DNA of 44,529 bases from Candidatus Parabacteroides intestinigallinarum (GCA_019114945.1 DXEN01000022.1:1-44529); one strand, 5' to 3'. Counted from the stretch's first letter, positions 33,991 to 43,019 are shown. A program made the numbers and translations. The notes: generated by a model not told the origin, from the sequence alone.

Positions 33991-35484
33991 TTATTCCTTG
34001 AAATCCGCGAAGATAGACTCGTCGTACACGGTGCGCTCGTCCTTGCCGTGGAACGGATACCACACTTGCGCGAAGAAAGGATTACCGGCCGCGATCGCTC
34101 CATAATTCCAAGGCAGCGGCAGGCACTCCGGACACCAATGTCCTCCAAGCAGGATCAAGGCGGGCGAAGCCTTAAAGCGATGCCCGAACTGGCACTCCCA
34201 TTCCAAAGGCGTAGCGAGGTCGCCTTTCGTCATCGTGGGCGAGAGGCATTTCCCGCCCCGGAAGGCCGCCGCCTCCCGCATATCCTTGATATCCCATTCG
34301 GCGGTCGGCTTGCTCTCGTCGTATCCGTGATCCAAGAAAGTGGGGGTCTCCGACGGACGGCTCGTATCTACCTTGTCCCATCCCGGAATGGCTTCCCATG
34401 CCTCATAGGAACCGAAATAAGCGGAGATGCGCTTCTCGTTCCGGTTCTTAATCCAATTCAAAGTGCCCAAGCCCGGCTTGTTCGCGATCGTTTTCATTCC
34501 CATCTTGATAAAGATTGGCGGCACGACACCCGCCAAATGGAAATACCAAGGCACCTGCTTCGCCATCCAACGGAAATACTCGTCGCAAGTCTGGCCGCTC
34601 CGGAAATGCAGATAGTTTTCCAGCACATCCGCATCCGTATACCACTGCCCATGGAAATTCTTCAAAGCGAACCAATTGGGTTCGAAGATCTTTTCCGGGG
34701 CGGGACAACCAATCGCTTTCAGCAGCTTTTGCTCGAACTCATAATTGGTCAAGCGAAACGAAGGACCGCTGCTTATATTGTAAAAACGGTTCCAGAACTC
34801 CTCCGGTACCTCTTCCTCGCATACGTTCGCCAGCAACCGGCCGGAATCCTCGGCGGTGGCCCATTCCAACACGCCATTCAACGGCACGTGGAACGTAATC
34901 GGATCGGAACCTTTCAAGAGCAACTCCGGACACAAGATGCCCGTTTGCCGCAAGCAAGCCCAATGCTTGATACCCGACTCCACGAAAATACGCTCGGCGA
35001 TTGTCTTGGATATCGCGTAATGGTCGTACACGCTGATATTGATTGGATCTCCCGTACGCCCCCAATGAATCGGAGCCCCGCGATGCCCGGTCTGCGCCAC
35101 GGAACCGATATAAACCACCTTGATCTGGTCGGCGTTAGGCTGGGCTTTCACCGCGTCAGCGATATGCTTGGCGGCGGTCGTATTGACCTTCAGCGTCTTC
35201 TTGGGAAAATAATCGGCGGCAGGAGAAACCATGCCACCCACATGCAACACATAATCCGCCCCCGTCACCCCATTCAACACATCTTGGAAATTCATCAGGT
35301 CGCCCCAAACAATCCGGACACCCTCCATCGACTCGTAAGCGGCCAGTTTCTTCTTATTAATCTGGCTTGGACGCGCCAGCAACGTTATATGAAATCGATC
35401 CAGGCGCTTGGACAACTCGACTAATCCCGCATGTCCCATCGTCCCGGTCGCTCCCGTCAGGAAAACGGTCTTTTTACTTCTCAT
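33991..35484 (-). CDS. NAD(P)-dependent SDR/epimerase with C-terminal Cys cluster
   Basis: 497 residues. The N-terminal Rossmann domain has the extended-SDR cofactor motif TGATGTMG (about 10-17), GDLMN, and the catalytic YDHYAISK (YxxxK) near residue 150. About 300 residues in, the epimerase domain ends, and a further region of about 200 residues follows. That region carries Cys431, His435, His449, Cys451 and Cys454 (HWCPEC), which look like a zinc ribbon. The substrate of the SDR is not evident. It is preceded by a -7 box at 35560-35567 and a leader of about 70 nt that includes an AT-rich repeat-like stretch. Confidence 0.85.
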   Translation of the reverse strand: MRSKKTVFLTGATGTMGHAGLVELSKRLDRFHITLLARPSQINKKKLAAYESMEGVRIVWGDLMNFQDVLNGVTGADYVLHVGGMVSPAADYFPKKTLKVNTTAAKHIADAVKAQPNADQIKVVYIGSVAQTGHRGAPIHWGRTGDPINISVYDHYAISKTIAERIFVESGIKHWACLRQTGILCPELLLKGSDPITFHVPLNGVLEWATAEDSGRLLANVCEEEVPEEFWNRFYNISSGPSFRLTNYEFEQKLLKAIGCPAPEKIFEPNWFALKNFHGQWYTDADVLENYLHFRSGQTCDEYFRWMAKQVPWYFHLAGVVPPIFIKMGMKTIANKPGLGTLNWIKNRNEKRISAYFGSYEAWEAIPGWDKVDTSRPSETPTFLDHGYDESKPTAEWDIKDMREAAAFRGGKCLSPTMTKGDLATPLEWECQFGHRFKASPALILLGGHWCPECLPLPWNYGAIAAGNPFFAQVWYPFHGKDERTVYDESIFADFKE

Positions 35485-35559
35485 GATACAATATATAATT
35501 TAAGCGTTCAACCTTGAATCTTGAAATCTGGAATTTGAAATTTATAATAATCGAAGGAA

Positions 35560-35567
35560 CGAAGGTA
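35560..35567 (-). promoter_or_regulatory. -7 box of the SDR gene
   Basis: The minus strand reads TACCTTCG. It directly follows the T-tract of the tRNA-Glu terminator and precedes a leader of about 70 nt. Confidence 0.55.
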
Positions 35568-35570
35568 TAT

Positions 35571-35606
35571 AAAAAAAACTCCCAACCAAGCTGATCGGGA
35601 GTTTTT
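35571..35606 (-). terminator. Terminator of tRNA-Glu
   Basis: On the minus strand AAAACTCCC pairs with GGGAGTTTT around a loop, and a run of eight T begins within the 3' arm. It lies immediately after the tRNA. Confidence 0.85.
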
Positions 35607-35607
35607 G

Positions 35608-35679
35608 TAGTGGATACGAGAATCGAACTCGTATTGCATGCGTGAGAGGCATGTGTCCTAACCGTTAGACGAATCCACC
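35608..35679 (-). tRNA. tRNA-Glu (anticodon CTC)
   Basis: 72 nt on the minus strand with the acceptor pair GGTGGAT/ATCCACT (a G-U first pair), discriminator A, and no encoded CCA. The T arm is ACGAG-TTCGATT-CTCGT. The anticodon stem CATGC/GCATG encloses the loop CTCTCAC, giving anticodon CTC. The D arm GTCTAACGGTTAGGAC is typical of tRNA-Glu. Confidence 0.95.
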
Positions 35680-35736
35680 ATTTCAATCTTGTTTCTCTTT
35701 GTGTCTCTCAGACCTCGTTGTTTCTGTTTGACGATG

Positions 35737-35744
35737 CAAAGGTA
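35737..35744 (-). promoter_or_regulatory. -7 box of tRNA-Glu
   Basis: The minus strand reads TACCTTTG, an exact match, about 58 nt upstream of the mature tRNA 5' end. The rest of the 279-bp region 35680-35958 is AT-rich with no gene visible. Confidence 0.6.
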
Positions 35745-35924
35745 CGCATAATTTTTAAACCTGCAATAGTTTGGACGATTTTTTTCAAGAAAAACGCGTT
35801 TTTTCTTCTTTTCTCCCTCATTTAAGGTTCCAATCCCAAGAAAAAGCTCCGTTTGGCTTATCCCCTCGTCCTCTCCCCCGATCCATTTCTATCCACAAAA
35901 CGTATTATGCAAAAAACAAATATG

Positions 35925-35932
35925 TATCTTCG
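35925..35932 (+). promoter_or_regulatory. -7 box of the M3 peptidase gene
   Basis: TATCTTCG predicts a start near 35939 and a 20-nt leader to the ATG at 35959. Confidence 0.6.
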
Positions 35933-35958
35933 CGAAATCTTTCAAATATCATTTTATC

Positions 35959-38058
35959 ATGAGAAAGCTATTATATAATGTAGTACTTTTATTAAGTGTA
36001 ATTCAAATGACACAAGCGACAAATAATCCTTTCTTCGGGAAATTCAAGACTCCGTTCGAGACTCCGCCTTTCGACCAAATCAAGGTCGAACATTACGAGC
36101 CGGCCTTCGACGAGGCCATCAAGCGATTGGACAAAGAGGTAAAAGCGATCGCAGAGAATCCCCAGCCCGCCACGTTCGAGAACACGATCGTCACGTTGGA
36201 GCGTAGCGGACAACTATTAAACACGGTCTCGTCCGTATTCTTTAATGTATTGAGTGCCGAGGCGAACGACGAGATGATTGAAATCTCCCAACGGGTGTCT
36301 CCTAAATTGTCCGAGGTATCGAATAACATCTATTTAAACGACAAGCTCTTCGCCCGGGTGCGCGATGTCTACGAGCAAAAAGAGCGGCTGGACCTCTCTA
36401 CCGAGGACGCCAAGTTACTGGAAGAAACCTACCTTTCGTTCAAGACACAAGGAGCGACACTGAGCCCGGAAAAGAAAGAACGATACCGTACGCTCAGCAC
36501 CGAATTGAGTGTATTGACACTCCAATTCGACCAAAACGCGCTGAAAGACCAAAATCGTTTTGAGATGCTGATCACGGACAAGAGCGAGCTGGCCGGATTA
36601 CCGGAAAGCATCCAGGAAGCCGCGGCCGCGCTGGCGAAAAGCAAAGGGAAAGAGGGCTGGCTGATCAATCTCTCCGCTCCCAGCTACGTGCCGTTCATGC
36701 GCTACTCCGACCGGAGGGATTTACGCGAGAAACTATACCGCGCTTATATGAGCGTAGGCGCCAAGGGAGATGAGTTCGACAACCAAGAGATTATCCGGAA
36801 GATCGTGAACATCCGCTTAGAGATTGCTCAGTTGATGGGGCACAAGAACTATGCGGAATACGTGCAGGAACATAAAATGGCCAAGAACCCCACGAACGTT
36901 TATAAGTTGTTGAACCAGTTGTTGGAGGCCTACAAGCCTGTAGCGATCAATGAATACAATACCGTGGAAGGATTCGCTTTAGGCATGGAACAAAAAGACA
37001 TAACCGTCATGCCGTGGGATTGGAACTACTATTCAGAGAAAGTCCGCCACATCCGTTTCGACGTGAACGACGAGATGACTCGCCCTTATTTCGAGCTGGA
37101 TAATGTCAAGAAAGGCATATTCGGCCTGGCGACGCAACTTTACGGCATTACCTTCAAGGCGAACAAGGCGATTCCGGTCTACCATCCGGAAGTAGAAGCA
37201 TTCGAGGTGTACGACGCCGACGGCTCTTTCCTCGCCATCCTTTATACCGATTTCTTCCCCCGCGAGGGCAAACAGTCCGGGGCATGGATGAACAATATCA
37301 AATCGCAATATAAAACGGAAGACGGGACGGACAGCCGCCCGCAAATCATCCTCGTGATGAACTTCACCCGACCCACGGAAACGAAACCCTCCTTGTTGAC
37401 CTTCGACGAGGTGGAGACATTCATCCATGAGTTCGGGCATGCCCTGCACGGCATGTTCGCCCAAGGCATCTACGCGAGCCTCTCGGGCACGAACGTATAC
37501 CAGGATTTCGTGGAACTGCCTTCCCAAATCATGGAAAACTGGCTGACCGAGAAAGAGTTTCTGGATCAGTTCGCCATCCATTACCAGACTGGCGAGAAGA
37601 TTCCCCAAGAGCTCGTGCGAAAATTAATAGACGCGGCCAACTTCAATGCGGGCTACCTTTGCTGCCGCCAGTTAAGTTTTGGATTTTTGGACATGGCATG
37701 GCACACGATAGAACAACCTTTTACGGGTGATGTAGCGGTGTTCGAGAAGAAAGCCTGGGCCCCCACCATTATCGTACCGGAAATACCCAAGGTCGTGATG
37801 AGCACCAGCTTCGGCCATATCTTCTCGGGTGGGTACGCGGCCGGCTATTATGGCTATAAGTGGGCGGAAGTATTAGACGCGGACGCCTTCTCGCTCTTCA
37901 AGGAAAAAGGCATTTTCAATAAAGAAGTGGCGAAGTCTTTCCGCGACAATATCTTGTCGAAGGGAGGCACCGAGGATCCTTCCATATTATATAAGCGCTT
38001 CCGCGGGCAAGATCCGACCATCGACGCCCTGTTAATACGCAATGGTATCAAGAAATAA
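35959..38058 (+). CDS. Exported M3 family peptidase (peptidyl-dipeptidase Dcp-like)
   Basis: 699 residues, the length of Dcp/oligopeptidase A. A signal peptide (about 1-20) sets it apart from cytosolic relatives and implies a periplasmic site. The zinc site is His490, Glu491 and His494 (HEFGHALHG), with Glu519 (FVELPSQIMEN) as the third ligand. The C-terminal GHIFSGGYAAGYYGYKWAE is a family signature. It should cleave dipeptides or short peptides from C-termini, probably in peptide scavenging. It is followed by a small GC stem and then the separately promoted dCMP deaminase operon. Confidence 0.95.
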   Translation: MRKLLYNVVLLLSVIQMTQATNNPFFGKFKTPFETPPFDQIKVEHYEPAFDEAIKRLDKEVKAIAENPQPATFENTIVTLERSGQLLNTVSSVFFNVLSAEANDEMIEISQRVSPKLSEVSNNIYLNDKLFARVRDVYEQKERLDLSTEDAKLLEETYLSFKTQGATLSPEKKERYRTLSTELSVLTLQFDQNALKDQNRFEMLITDKSELAGLPESIQEAAAALAKSKGKEGWLINLSAPSYVPFMRYSDRRDLREKLYRAYMSVGAKGDEFDNQEIIRKIVNIRLEIAQLMGHKNYAEYVQEHKMAKNPTNVYKLLNQLLEAYKPVAINEYNTVEGFALGMEQKDITVMPWDWNYYSEKVRHIRFDVNDEMTRPYFELDNVKKGIFGLATQLYGITFKANKAIPVYHPEVEAFEVYDADGSFLAILYTDFFPREGKQSGAWMNNIKSQYKTEDGTDSRPQIILVMNFTRPTETKPSLLTFDEVETFIHEFGHALHGMFAQGIYASLSGTNVYQDFVELPSQIMENWLTEKEFLDQFAIHYQTGEKIPQELVRKLIDAANFNAGYLCCRQLSFGFLDMAWHTIEQPFTGDVAVFEKKAWAPTIIVPEIPKVVMSTSFGHIFSGGYAAGYYGYKWAEVLDADAFSLFKEKGIFNKEVAKSFRDNILSKGGTEDPSILYKRFRGQDPTIDALLIRNGIKK

Positions 38059-38061
38059 GAT

Positions 38062-38086
38062 TTTACCGGGCTTATCGCCCGGTAAA
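38062..38086 (+). terminator. Stem-loop after the M3 peptidase gene
   Basis: TTTACCGGGC and GCCCGGTAAA are exact 10-bp arms around TTATC, 3 nt past the stop. The T-tract is weak, so termination efficiency is uncertain. Confidence 0.55.
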
Positions 38087-38100
38087 TCCAATATAATCAC

Positions 38101-38108
38101 TACCTTTG
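38101..38108 (+). promoter_or_regulatory. -7 box of the dCMP deaminase operon
   Basis: TACCTTTG is an exact match; transcription from about 38115 gives a leader of about 25 nt. Confidence 0.7.
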
Positions 38109-38139
38109 TGCCTCGTATAAAGACAAAGAAAAAGAAACG

Positions 38140-38580
38140 ATGTGCGAGAAAGCAGACAAACAGCACGATTTAGACACACGTTACTTACGAATGGCTGCGA
38201 TATGGGCGGAGAACTCGTATTGTAAACGCCGCCAAGTGGGCGCGATCTTGGTAAAAGACAAGATGATCATATCCGACGGATATAATGGGACACCCGCCGG
38301 CTTCGAGAATGTTTGCGAGGACGAGAACAACCTGACCAAACCTTATGTATTACACGCCGAGGCGAACGCGATCACGAAGGTGGCGGCCTCGTCGAACAGC
38401 AGCCGGGGGGCGACAATCTATATTACCACCGCTCCTTGCATCGAATGCGCGAAATTAATCATCCAATCCGGTATCAAACGGGTCGTTTATTCCGAGAACT
38501 ATCGGGTTATGGACGGGCTCGACTTGCTCAAAAGAGCCGGCATTATCGTAGATTACATAGATTTGAACCAATATAAATAG
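38140..38580 (+). CDS. Deoxycytidylate (dCMP) deaminase
   Basis: 146 residues, in the cytidine/deoxycytidylate deaminase fold. The zinc site is His72 and Glu74 (LHAEANA) with Cys100 and Cys103 (APCIEC). The length, the extended zinc-proximal region (GYNGTPAGFENVCEDE) and the substrate-side sequence fit dCMP deaminases (ComEB type), which make dUMP for thymidylate synthesis. It heads a unit with an S41 protease and 5-formyl-THF cyclo-ligase, which links it loosely to folate-dependent thymidylate production. The S41 gene begins 12 nt after its stop. Confidence 0.93.
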   Translation: MCEKADKQHDLDTRYLRMAAIWAENSYCKRRQVGAILVKDKMIISDGYNGTPAGFENVCEDENNLTKPYVLHAEANAITKVAASSNSSRGATIYITTAPCIECAKLIIQSGIKRVVYSENYRVMDGLDLLKRAGIIVDYIDLNQYK

Positions 38581-38592
38581 AATAACGCTCTT

Positions 38593-40323
38593 ATGGATAA
38601 AAACAAAAGGCTGACCGTCTGGCTCCCGGTTATCATCGCAGTAAGTATCGCCGTGGGGATTTTCGTGGGGAACCATTACGTGTCAATCAGTCAGGGACCG
38701 CTTCGTTCCTATACGAGCGGCAACAAAATCAATGCTATCCTGGATATCATTGACGAGCAATACGTGGATACGGTTAACATGACAGATCTGGTAGAGAACA
38801 CCATCCCGAAAATATTCAGCGAGCTCGACCCGCACTCAGTCTATATCACGGCGGAAGACGCTTCGGCCGTCAACGAGGAGCTGGAAGGCTCTTTCAGCGG
38901 CATCGGTGTATCATTCAATATGCAAACCGATACGATACTCGTGATTAGCGTGATCAGTGGCGGCCCGGCCGAGAAAGCGGGCTTGATGCCTTTCGACCGG
39001 ATTATCACCATCAACGACTCTGTTTTTTCCGGAAAGAAAAAGAACCAGACAGAGATCATGAAGACGTTGCGAGGCGCGAAAGACAGTAAAGTCAAGTTAG
39101 GCGTACGGCGCGGCGACTCACCGGACTTGCTCACCTTCGAGGTTACCCGCGGCGATGTGCCCGTCAACTCCGTGGATGTCGCGTACGAGGCGGCCGAAGG
39201 TATCGGTTATATCAAAGTGAGCAAATTCGCCCGCAACACGTACAACGAGTTCATCACGGCGATCGCCCAGCTCAAGCAGAAGAATTGCAGTTCTTTTATC
39301 ATCGACCTGCGCGGGAATACGGGTGGCTATATGGACGCGGCGATCAACATGATCAACGAGTTCATGCCGGAAGGACGGCTGATCGTTTACACCGAGGGAA
39401 AATCATTCCCGCGTTCGGACGTATACGCGAACGGCACCGGAACTTGCAAGGATGCCCCGATCGTGGTTCTAACGGATGAGATATCAGCCTCCGCCAGCGA
39501 GATTTTCGCAGGCGCTATACAAGACAACGACCGCGGCTTGATTATCGGTCGCAGGACCTATGGCAAGGGATTGGTTCAAACCCAAATCGCATTGAACGAC
39601 GGTTCCGAGATGCGTTTGACCATCGCACGTTACTACACGCCCTCAGGCCGTTGCATCCAGAAAAAATATGAGATGGGACATACGGACGATTACGAGCAAG
39701 ATATTTACAACCGTTATATGCACGGAGAATTCGATTCGGCGGACAGTATCAAGATGGACGACTCGATGAAGTATCTCACCGCGGGCGGACGCGTCGTCTA
39801 TGGAGGTGGAGGCATCATGCCGGATATCTTCATCCCGCGCGACACGACCGGTGTCACTTCTTATTACTCGAACGTGGTGAACAGCGGGGTTTTGTATCTC
39901 TATGCGCTCGAATATTCGGACAATTACCGGGAAAAGCTTAGTTCGTTCAATACATGGGAAGAGTTGTATGACTATTTATGCCATCAGCCGCTCCTCTCGA
40001 ATTTCGTAAATTTCGCGTCCAGCAAGGGGATAAAGCGACGCCCTACCTTAATTAATATATCCGGTGCGTTGATCGAGAACCAATTGCAAGCCTATATCGT
40101 ACGGAATTTCTTCGACGAGGCGGGCTTCTACCCGATCTTCCTGAAAGACGACGTGACCTTACTACGCGCGATCAAGGTTTTGCAAGCGGGCGAATCTCTT
40201 CCGACCGCGGAACTAATCAAGCAAGCGAATGGAAATCTACAAAGTCAAACAGGCCCTGCGAAAAGATATGGCCGTTCGAAAGAAAGAATATTCGAGGACT
40301 ACATTACACGAGCTATCGGATAA
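38593..40323 (+). CDS. S41 family C-terminal processing protease (CtpA-like)
   Basis: 576 residues. A single N-terminal membrane helix (about 10-26) anchors it facing the periplasm. A PDZ domain (about 95-185, FSGIGVSF near the start) is followed by the protease core with the Ser motif SASAS (298-302) and Lys325 (TYGKG), the Ser-Lys dyad of Ctp proteases. The last 200 residues form a family-specific tail. The final 31 residues (from about 40229) overlap the next gene in another frame and look unlike the rest of the family tail. It probably trims envelope proteins or their regulators. Confidence 0.92.
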   Translation: MDKNKRLTVWLPVIIAVSIAVGIFVGNHYVSISQGPLRSYTSGNKINAILDIIDEQYVDTVNMTDLVENTIPKIFSELDPHSVYITAEDASAVNEELEGSFSGIGVSFNMQTDTILVISVISGGPAEKAGLMPFDRIITINDSVFSGKKKNQTEIMKTLRGAKDSKVKLGVRRGDSPDLLTFEVTRGDVPVNSVDVAYEAAEGIGYIKVSKFARNTYNEFITAIAQLKQKNCSSFIIDLRGNTGGYMDAAINMINEFMPEGRLIVYTEGKSFPRSDVYANGTGTCKDAPIVVLTDEISASASEIFAGAIQDNDRGLIIGRRTYGKGLVQTQIALNDGSEMRLTIARYYTPSGRCIQKKYEMGHTDDYEQDIYNRYMHGEFDSADSIKMDDSMKYLTAGGRVVYGGGGIMPDIFIPRDTTGVTSYYSNVVNSGVLYLYALEYSDNYREKLSSFNTWEELYDYLCHQPLLSNFVNFASSKGIKRRPTLINISGALIENQLQAYIVRNFFDEAGFYPIFLKDDVTLLRAIKVLQAGESLPTAELIKQANGNLQSQTGPAKRYGRSKERIFEDYITRAIG

Positions 40324-40789
40324 AATCATGAACCGCTTGGAACAAACGACCTTGTTCCAAGCGGCTTCTTGTGTCGCGCTTTACCATGCTATCGAGGGCG
40401 AGGTGCAAACCGCCGCTTTTATCGAGAAATGGTTTCGGGAAAAACAAATCCTCCTTCCATTGATAACGGGCGACAATCTGCGCATGCTATTATACGAGGG
40501 GAAGGATTCCCTATGTCCCGGTCCTTTCGGGATTTGGGAGCCCAAAGCGAGTTGCCGGGAAATACGCGCCCAAGATATCGACGTGATTGTCGTACCGGGC
40601 GTGGCTTTCGATCCGGAAAGAAACCGCATGGGACGCGGGAAAGGGTTCTACGATCGGTTACTCGCCACCACGCACGCGGCTAAAATAGGAATCTGCTTTG
40701 GTTTCCAGTTGCTTCCGCGTATCCCCGTAGAACCGTTCGACCAGAAAATGGATCTCGTGATTACCGAAAATGAGATTTTCGGCGCCTAA
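40229..40789 (+). CDS. 5-formyltetrahydrofolate cyclo-ligase
   Basis: 186 residues, the usual length. It begins MEIYKVKQALRKDMAVRKKEY, matching the family N-terminus (KxxLRxxxxxxR), and ends with PRIPVEPFDQKMDLVITENEI. The ATP/folate-binding segment GVAFDPERNRMGRGKGFYDRLL is present. The enzyme returns 5-formyl-THF to methenyl-THF with ATP use in the cytosol. Its start at 40229 lies 95 bp inside the S41 gene in another frame; the alternative Met at 40268 would remove conserved residues. The stop overlaps the stop of the convergent DUF721 gene. Confidence 0.93.
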   Translation: MEIYKVKQALRKDMAVRKKEYSRTTLHELSDKIMNRLEQTTLFQAASCVALYHAIEGEVQTAAFIEKWFREKQILLPLITGDNLRMLLYEGKDSLCPGPFGIWEPKASCREIRAQDIDVIVVPGVAFDPERNRMGRGKGFYDRLLATTHAAKIGICFGFQLLPRIPVEPFDQKMDLVITENEIFGA

Positions 40790-41079
40790 TGAATCGCGAT
40801 CCGAGTGATGACCACCCGTCCCACATAATCATTTAAGCTCTTCAGCAACCGTTCCTGGCAAAGCAACAACTCGTTGCGCAACACGGACGAGGTAAGCGAC
40901 ACATGCAGCACATGGTCGCGTACATACATATTCCGTGTATATCGCATGATCGCCGGGCCTAACACCTCGCCCCATGCTCGCTGGACACGCGCCTCCAATA
41001 TCTTATCATACAATTCCGTGTGCTCTTCGAAAAAATCCCGAAGCACCTCCCCCAACGTTTGCGTATTTCGTCTTTGCAT
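40786..41079 (-). CDS. DUF721 protein (DciA-like)
   Basis: 97 residues. It holds the DUF721 core RAWGEVLGPAIMRYTRNMYVRDHVLHV, then TSSVLRNELLLCQERLLKSLN. Related proteins load or position the replicative helicase in many bacteria that lack DnaC, although for this short Bacteroidetes form that is inference. It sits 4 nt after recF, in the same unit, a replication/repair pairing. The gene is convergent with the folate enzyme gene, with stop codons overlapping by 4 bp. Confidence 0.88.
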   Translation of the reverse strand: MQRRNTQTLGEVLRDFFEEHTELYDKILEARVQRAWGEVLGPAIMRYTRNMYVRDHVLHVSLTSSVLRNELLLCQERLLKSLNDYVGRVVITRIAIH

Positions 41080-41083
41080 CTCT

Positions 41084-42187
41084 CTATTCCTCCATACGTT
41101 TTACCTCGCCACGCTCAACCCGGAAAAGGGCATAATCCCGATACGTGGCCGCCAGGATCGCATCCAAATGGTTCCGATTCGTATCCGTGATAAAAATCTG
41201 CCCAAACCCTTCCTCGCGGACCAATTGGATAATTTGTTCCACCCGATTGGCATCCAATTTATCAAACAAATCGTCCAGCAGCAAGATAGGCGCTGTCTGG
41301 CCCCGCTCGCGCAGAAACGCAAATTGAGCGAGCTTCAAAGCGATTAAATAACTCTTGTTCTGTCCTTGCGAACCGATTCGACGGATCAGGCAATCGTCCA
41401 GCGTCATCTCCAGCTCATCCTTATGAACACCGACGGACGTATAACCCAATATACGATCGCGCTCCCGGTTAGAGGCCAAAGCACCGGTCAAATCCATCTC
41501 CGCCAAACGGGAGTCATAACGTAAGCCGACTTCCTCCGCCGAGTCGCAGATACGTTGATAATAAGTCTTGAAGATCGGAATAAAATCCTCTACCAATCGT
41601 TTCCGTCCCTCATAAACAATCTGTCCGTACATACCCAATTGCATCTCCAACACCTCGTACAACGAAGCATCTGCGCATTGCTCCTTCAACAACACGTTCC
41701 GCTGGGCCAGCGCTTTATTATATTGAATCAACGCGTGCAAATACGATTTATCCTGTTGGGAGATAATCAAATCCAGGAAACGCCGCCGCTCGTCGCTTCC
41801 CCCCCGGATCAAGTCGGCGTCCGCGGGCGATACCATAACCAAAGGCAACAATCCTATATGCTCGGAAAGCTTGTCGTACTCTTTCTTATTCCGCTTAAAC
41901 ACCTTGCGCTGCCGTCTACGCATCGCGCAGAAAACCTCCTCCTCGCGCCCTTCATACGCGTAAGTGCCTTGTACGATACATACGTCTTGGGAAGTATGTA
42001 TAATTTGGCTATCAGGTGTATGCAAATGGCTTTTGCAGAACGACAAATAATAAATCGCGTCCAACAGGTTGGTTTTCCCCATCCCGTTATTCCCGCAGAA
42101 GCAATTCATTTTCGAGGAAAAAGAAACCTCCGCCTGTTGTATGTTTTTATAATTGAGAACAGAAAGCTTTTCTAATACCATCTCCAT
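41084..42187 (-). CDS. recF: DNA replication and repair protein RecF
   Basis: 367 residues, full length. Walker A is GNNGMGKTN (32-40), then the RecF-family LLPLVMVSPADADLIRGGSDERRRFLD near 115-140. The C-terminal half has the ABC signature-like GSQGQNKSYLIALKLAQF and Walker B ILLLDDLFDKLD, followed by the D-loop and QIFITDTN. RecF binds gapped DNA at ssDNA-dsDNA junctions with RecO/RecR to help load RecA. The start could be 42187 or the in-frame ATG at 42181. A -7 box lies at 42201-42208. It is cotranscribed with DUF721. Confidence 0.95.
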   Translation of the reverse strand: MEMVLEKLSVLNYKNIQQAEVSFSSKMNCFCGNNGMGKTNLLDAIYYLSFCKSHLHTPDSQIIHTSQDVCIVQGTYAYEGREEEVFCAMRRRQRKVFKRNKKEYDKLSEHIGLLPLVMVSPADADLIRGGSDERRRFLDLIISQQDKSYLHALIQYNKALAQRNVLLKEQCADASLYEVLEMQLGMYGQIVYEGRKRLVEDFIPIFKTYYQRICDSAEEVGLRYDSRLAEMDLTGALASNRERDRILGYTSVGVHKDELEMTLDDCLIRRIGSQGQNKSYLIALKLAQFAFLRERGQTAPILLLDDLFDKLDANRVEQIIQLVREEGFGQIFITDTNRNHLDAILAATYRDYALFRVERGEVKRMEE

Positions 42188-42200
42188 CCTATTAACCGCA

Positions 42201-42208
42201 CAAAATTA
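42201..42208 (-). promoter_or_regulatory. -7 box of recF-DUF721
   Basis: The minus strand reads TAATTTTG, an exact match, predicting a start near 42194, only 7 to 13 nt before the two candidate ATGs. Confidence 0.6.
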
Positions 42209-42250
42209 AAAAATATACTTCGAACGTATCGATATATCAGCAAAAAAAAC

Positions 42251-42258
42251 TACTTTCG
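42251..42258 (+). promoter_or_regulatory. -7 box of the TPR-ribH unit
   Basis: TACTTTCG predicts a start near 42265 and a leader of about 65 nt. Confidence 0.5.
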
Positions 42259-42329
42259 CGTTTTGAATCGTCAGCCATGCGGCCGGCGGAAAATCAACGA
42301 TAAAATTAATAATAACTATAAAACACATT

Positions 42330-43019
42330 ATGGCTACTAAAGAAAAGGAAACCAATAAGGAGTTAGAGGTTGGAGAGATTGTTTCCAAATCCGAACAATT
42401 TATTGAGAACAACTCAAAGAAAATCATTTACGGCATCGTAGCGCTGGCTATCATTATTGGAGCCGTTTTGGGTATCAAGCACGGTTATATGGAACCGCAA
42501 GAGAAAAAAGCGGCCGCCGCGATGTTCAAGGGAGAGTTGTATTTCGATAGAGACTCTTTCGCCTTGGCCCTGAATGGTAATGGTGCCGATTATGAGGGCT
42601 TCGAGGCTATTATCGATCAATATGGCAATACGGACGCCGGCAATTTGGCGAAGGCATACGCCGGTATCTGCTATTACAATATGGGAGAGCCCGAGAAAGC
42701 GTTGGATTTATTGAAATCGTTCAAGGGGAAAGACAATATGGTATCTCCGGCCATAACCGGGAAAATCGGCGACTGCTACGTAGAGATGGGAAACACGCAA
42801 GAGGGCATCTCCTATTTCGAGAAAGCGGCCAAGGAGGCGGACAACGATGTAGTAAGCCCGATTTATTTGAAGAAAGCGGGTCTCGCTTACGAGAGCCTAC
42901 AGCAATACGACAAGGCGGTGCAAGCTTACACGACCATCAAGGATAAATATTACACCTCGATGGAAGCTTCTGATATCGATAAATATATCACACGCGCTTC
43001 CGCCAACATGAACAAATAA
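42330..43019 (+). CDS. Membrane-anchored TPR protein (YfgM/DUF2133-like)
   Basis: 229 residues. A polar N-terminal cytosolic stretch (1-30) leads to a single membrane helix (about 34-50) and then to TPR repeats (about 75-215: [20 protein letters not shown]-type units ending in [15 protein letters not shown]). The layout is like YfgM, an inner-membrane TPR that works with periplasmic chaperones and the Sec translocon, but similarity was judged by topology only. It precedes ribH by 8 nt, a conserved-looking Bacteroidales pair. Confidence 0.8.
   Translation: MATKEKETNKELEVGEIVSKSEQFIENNSKKIIYGIVALAIIIGAVLGIKHGYMEPQEKKAAAAMFKGELYFDRDSFALALNGNGADYEGFEAIIDQYGNTDAGNLAKAYAGICYYNMGEPEKALDLLKSFKGKDNMVSPAITGKIGDCYVEMGNTQEGISYFEKAAKEADNDVVSPIYLKKAGLAYESLQQYDKAVQAYTTIKDKYYTSMEASDIDKYITRASANMNK

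Noticed and set aside
34048-35424. 458-residue ORF on the + strand opposite the SDR gene
   Set aside because: Composition is typical of an antisense shadow in a GC-skewed coding region, and the minus-strand gene has clear SDR motifs.
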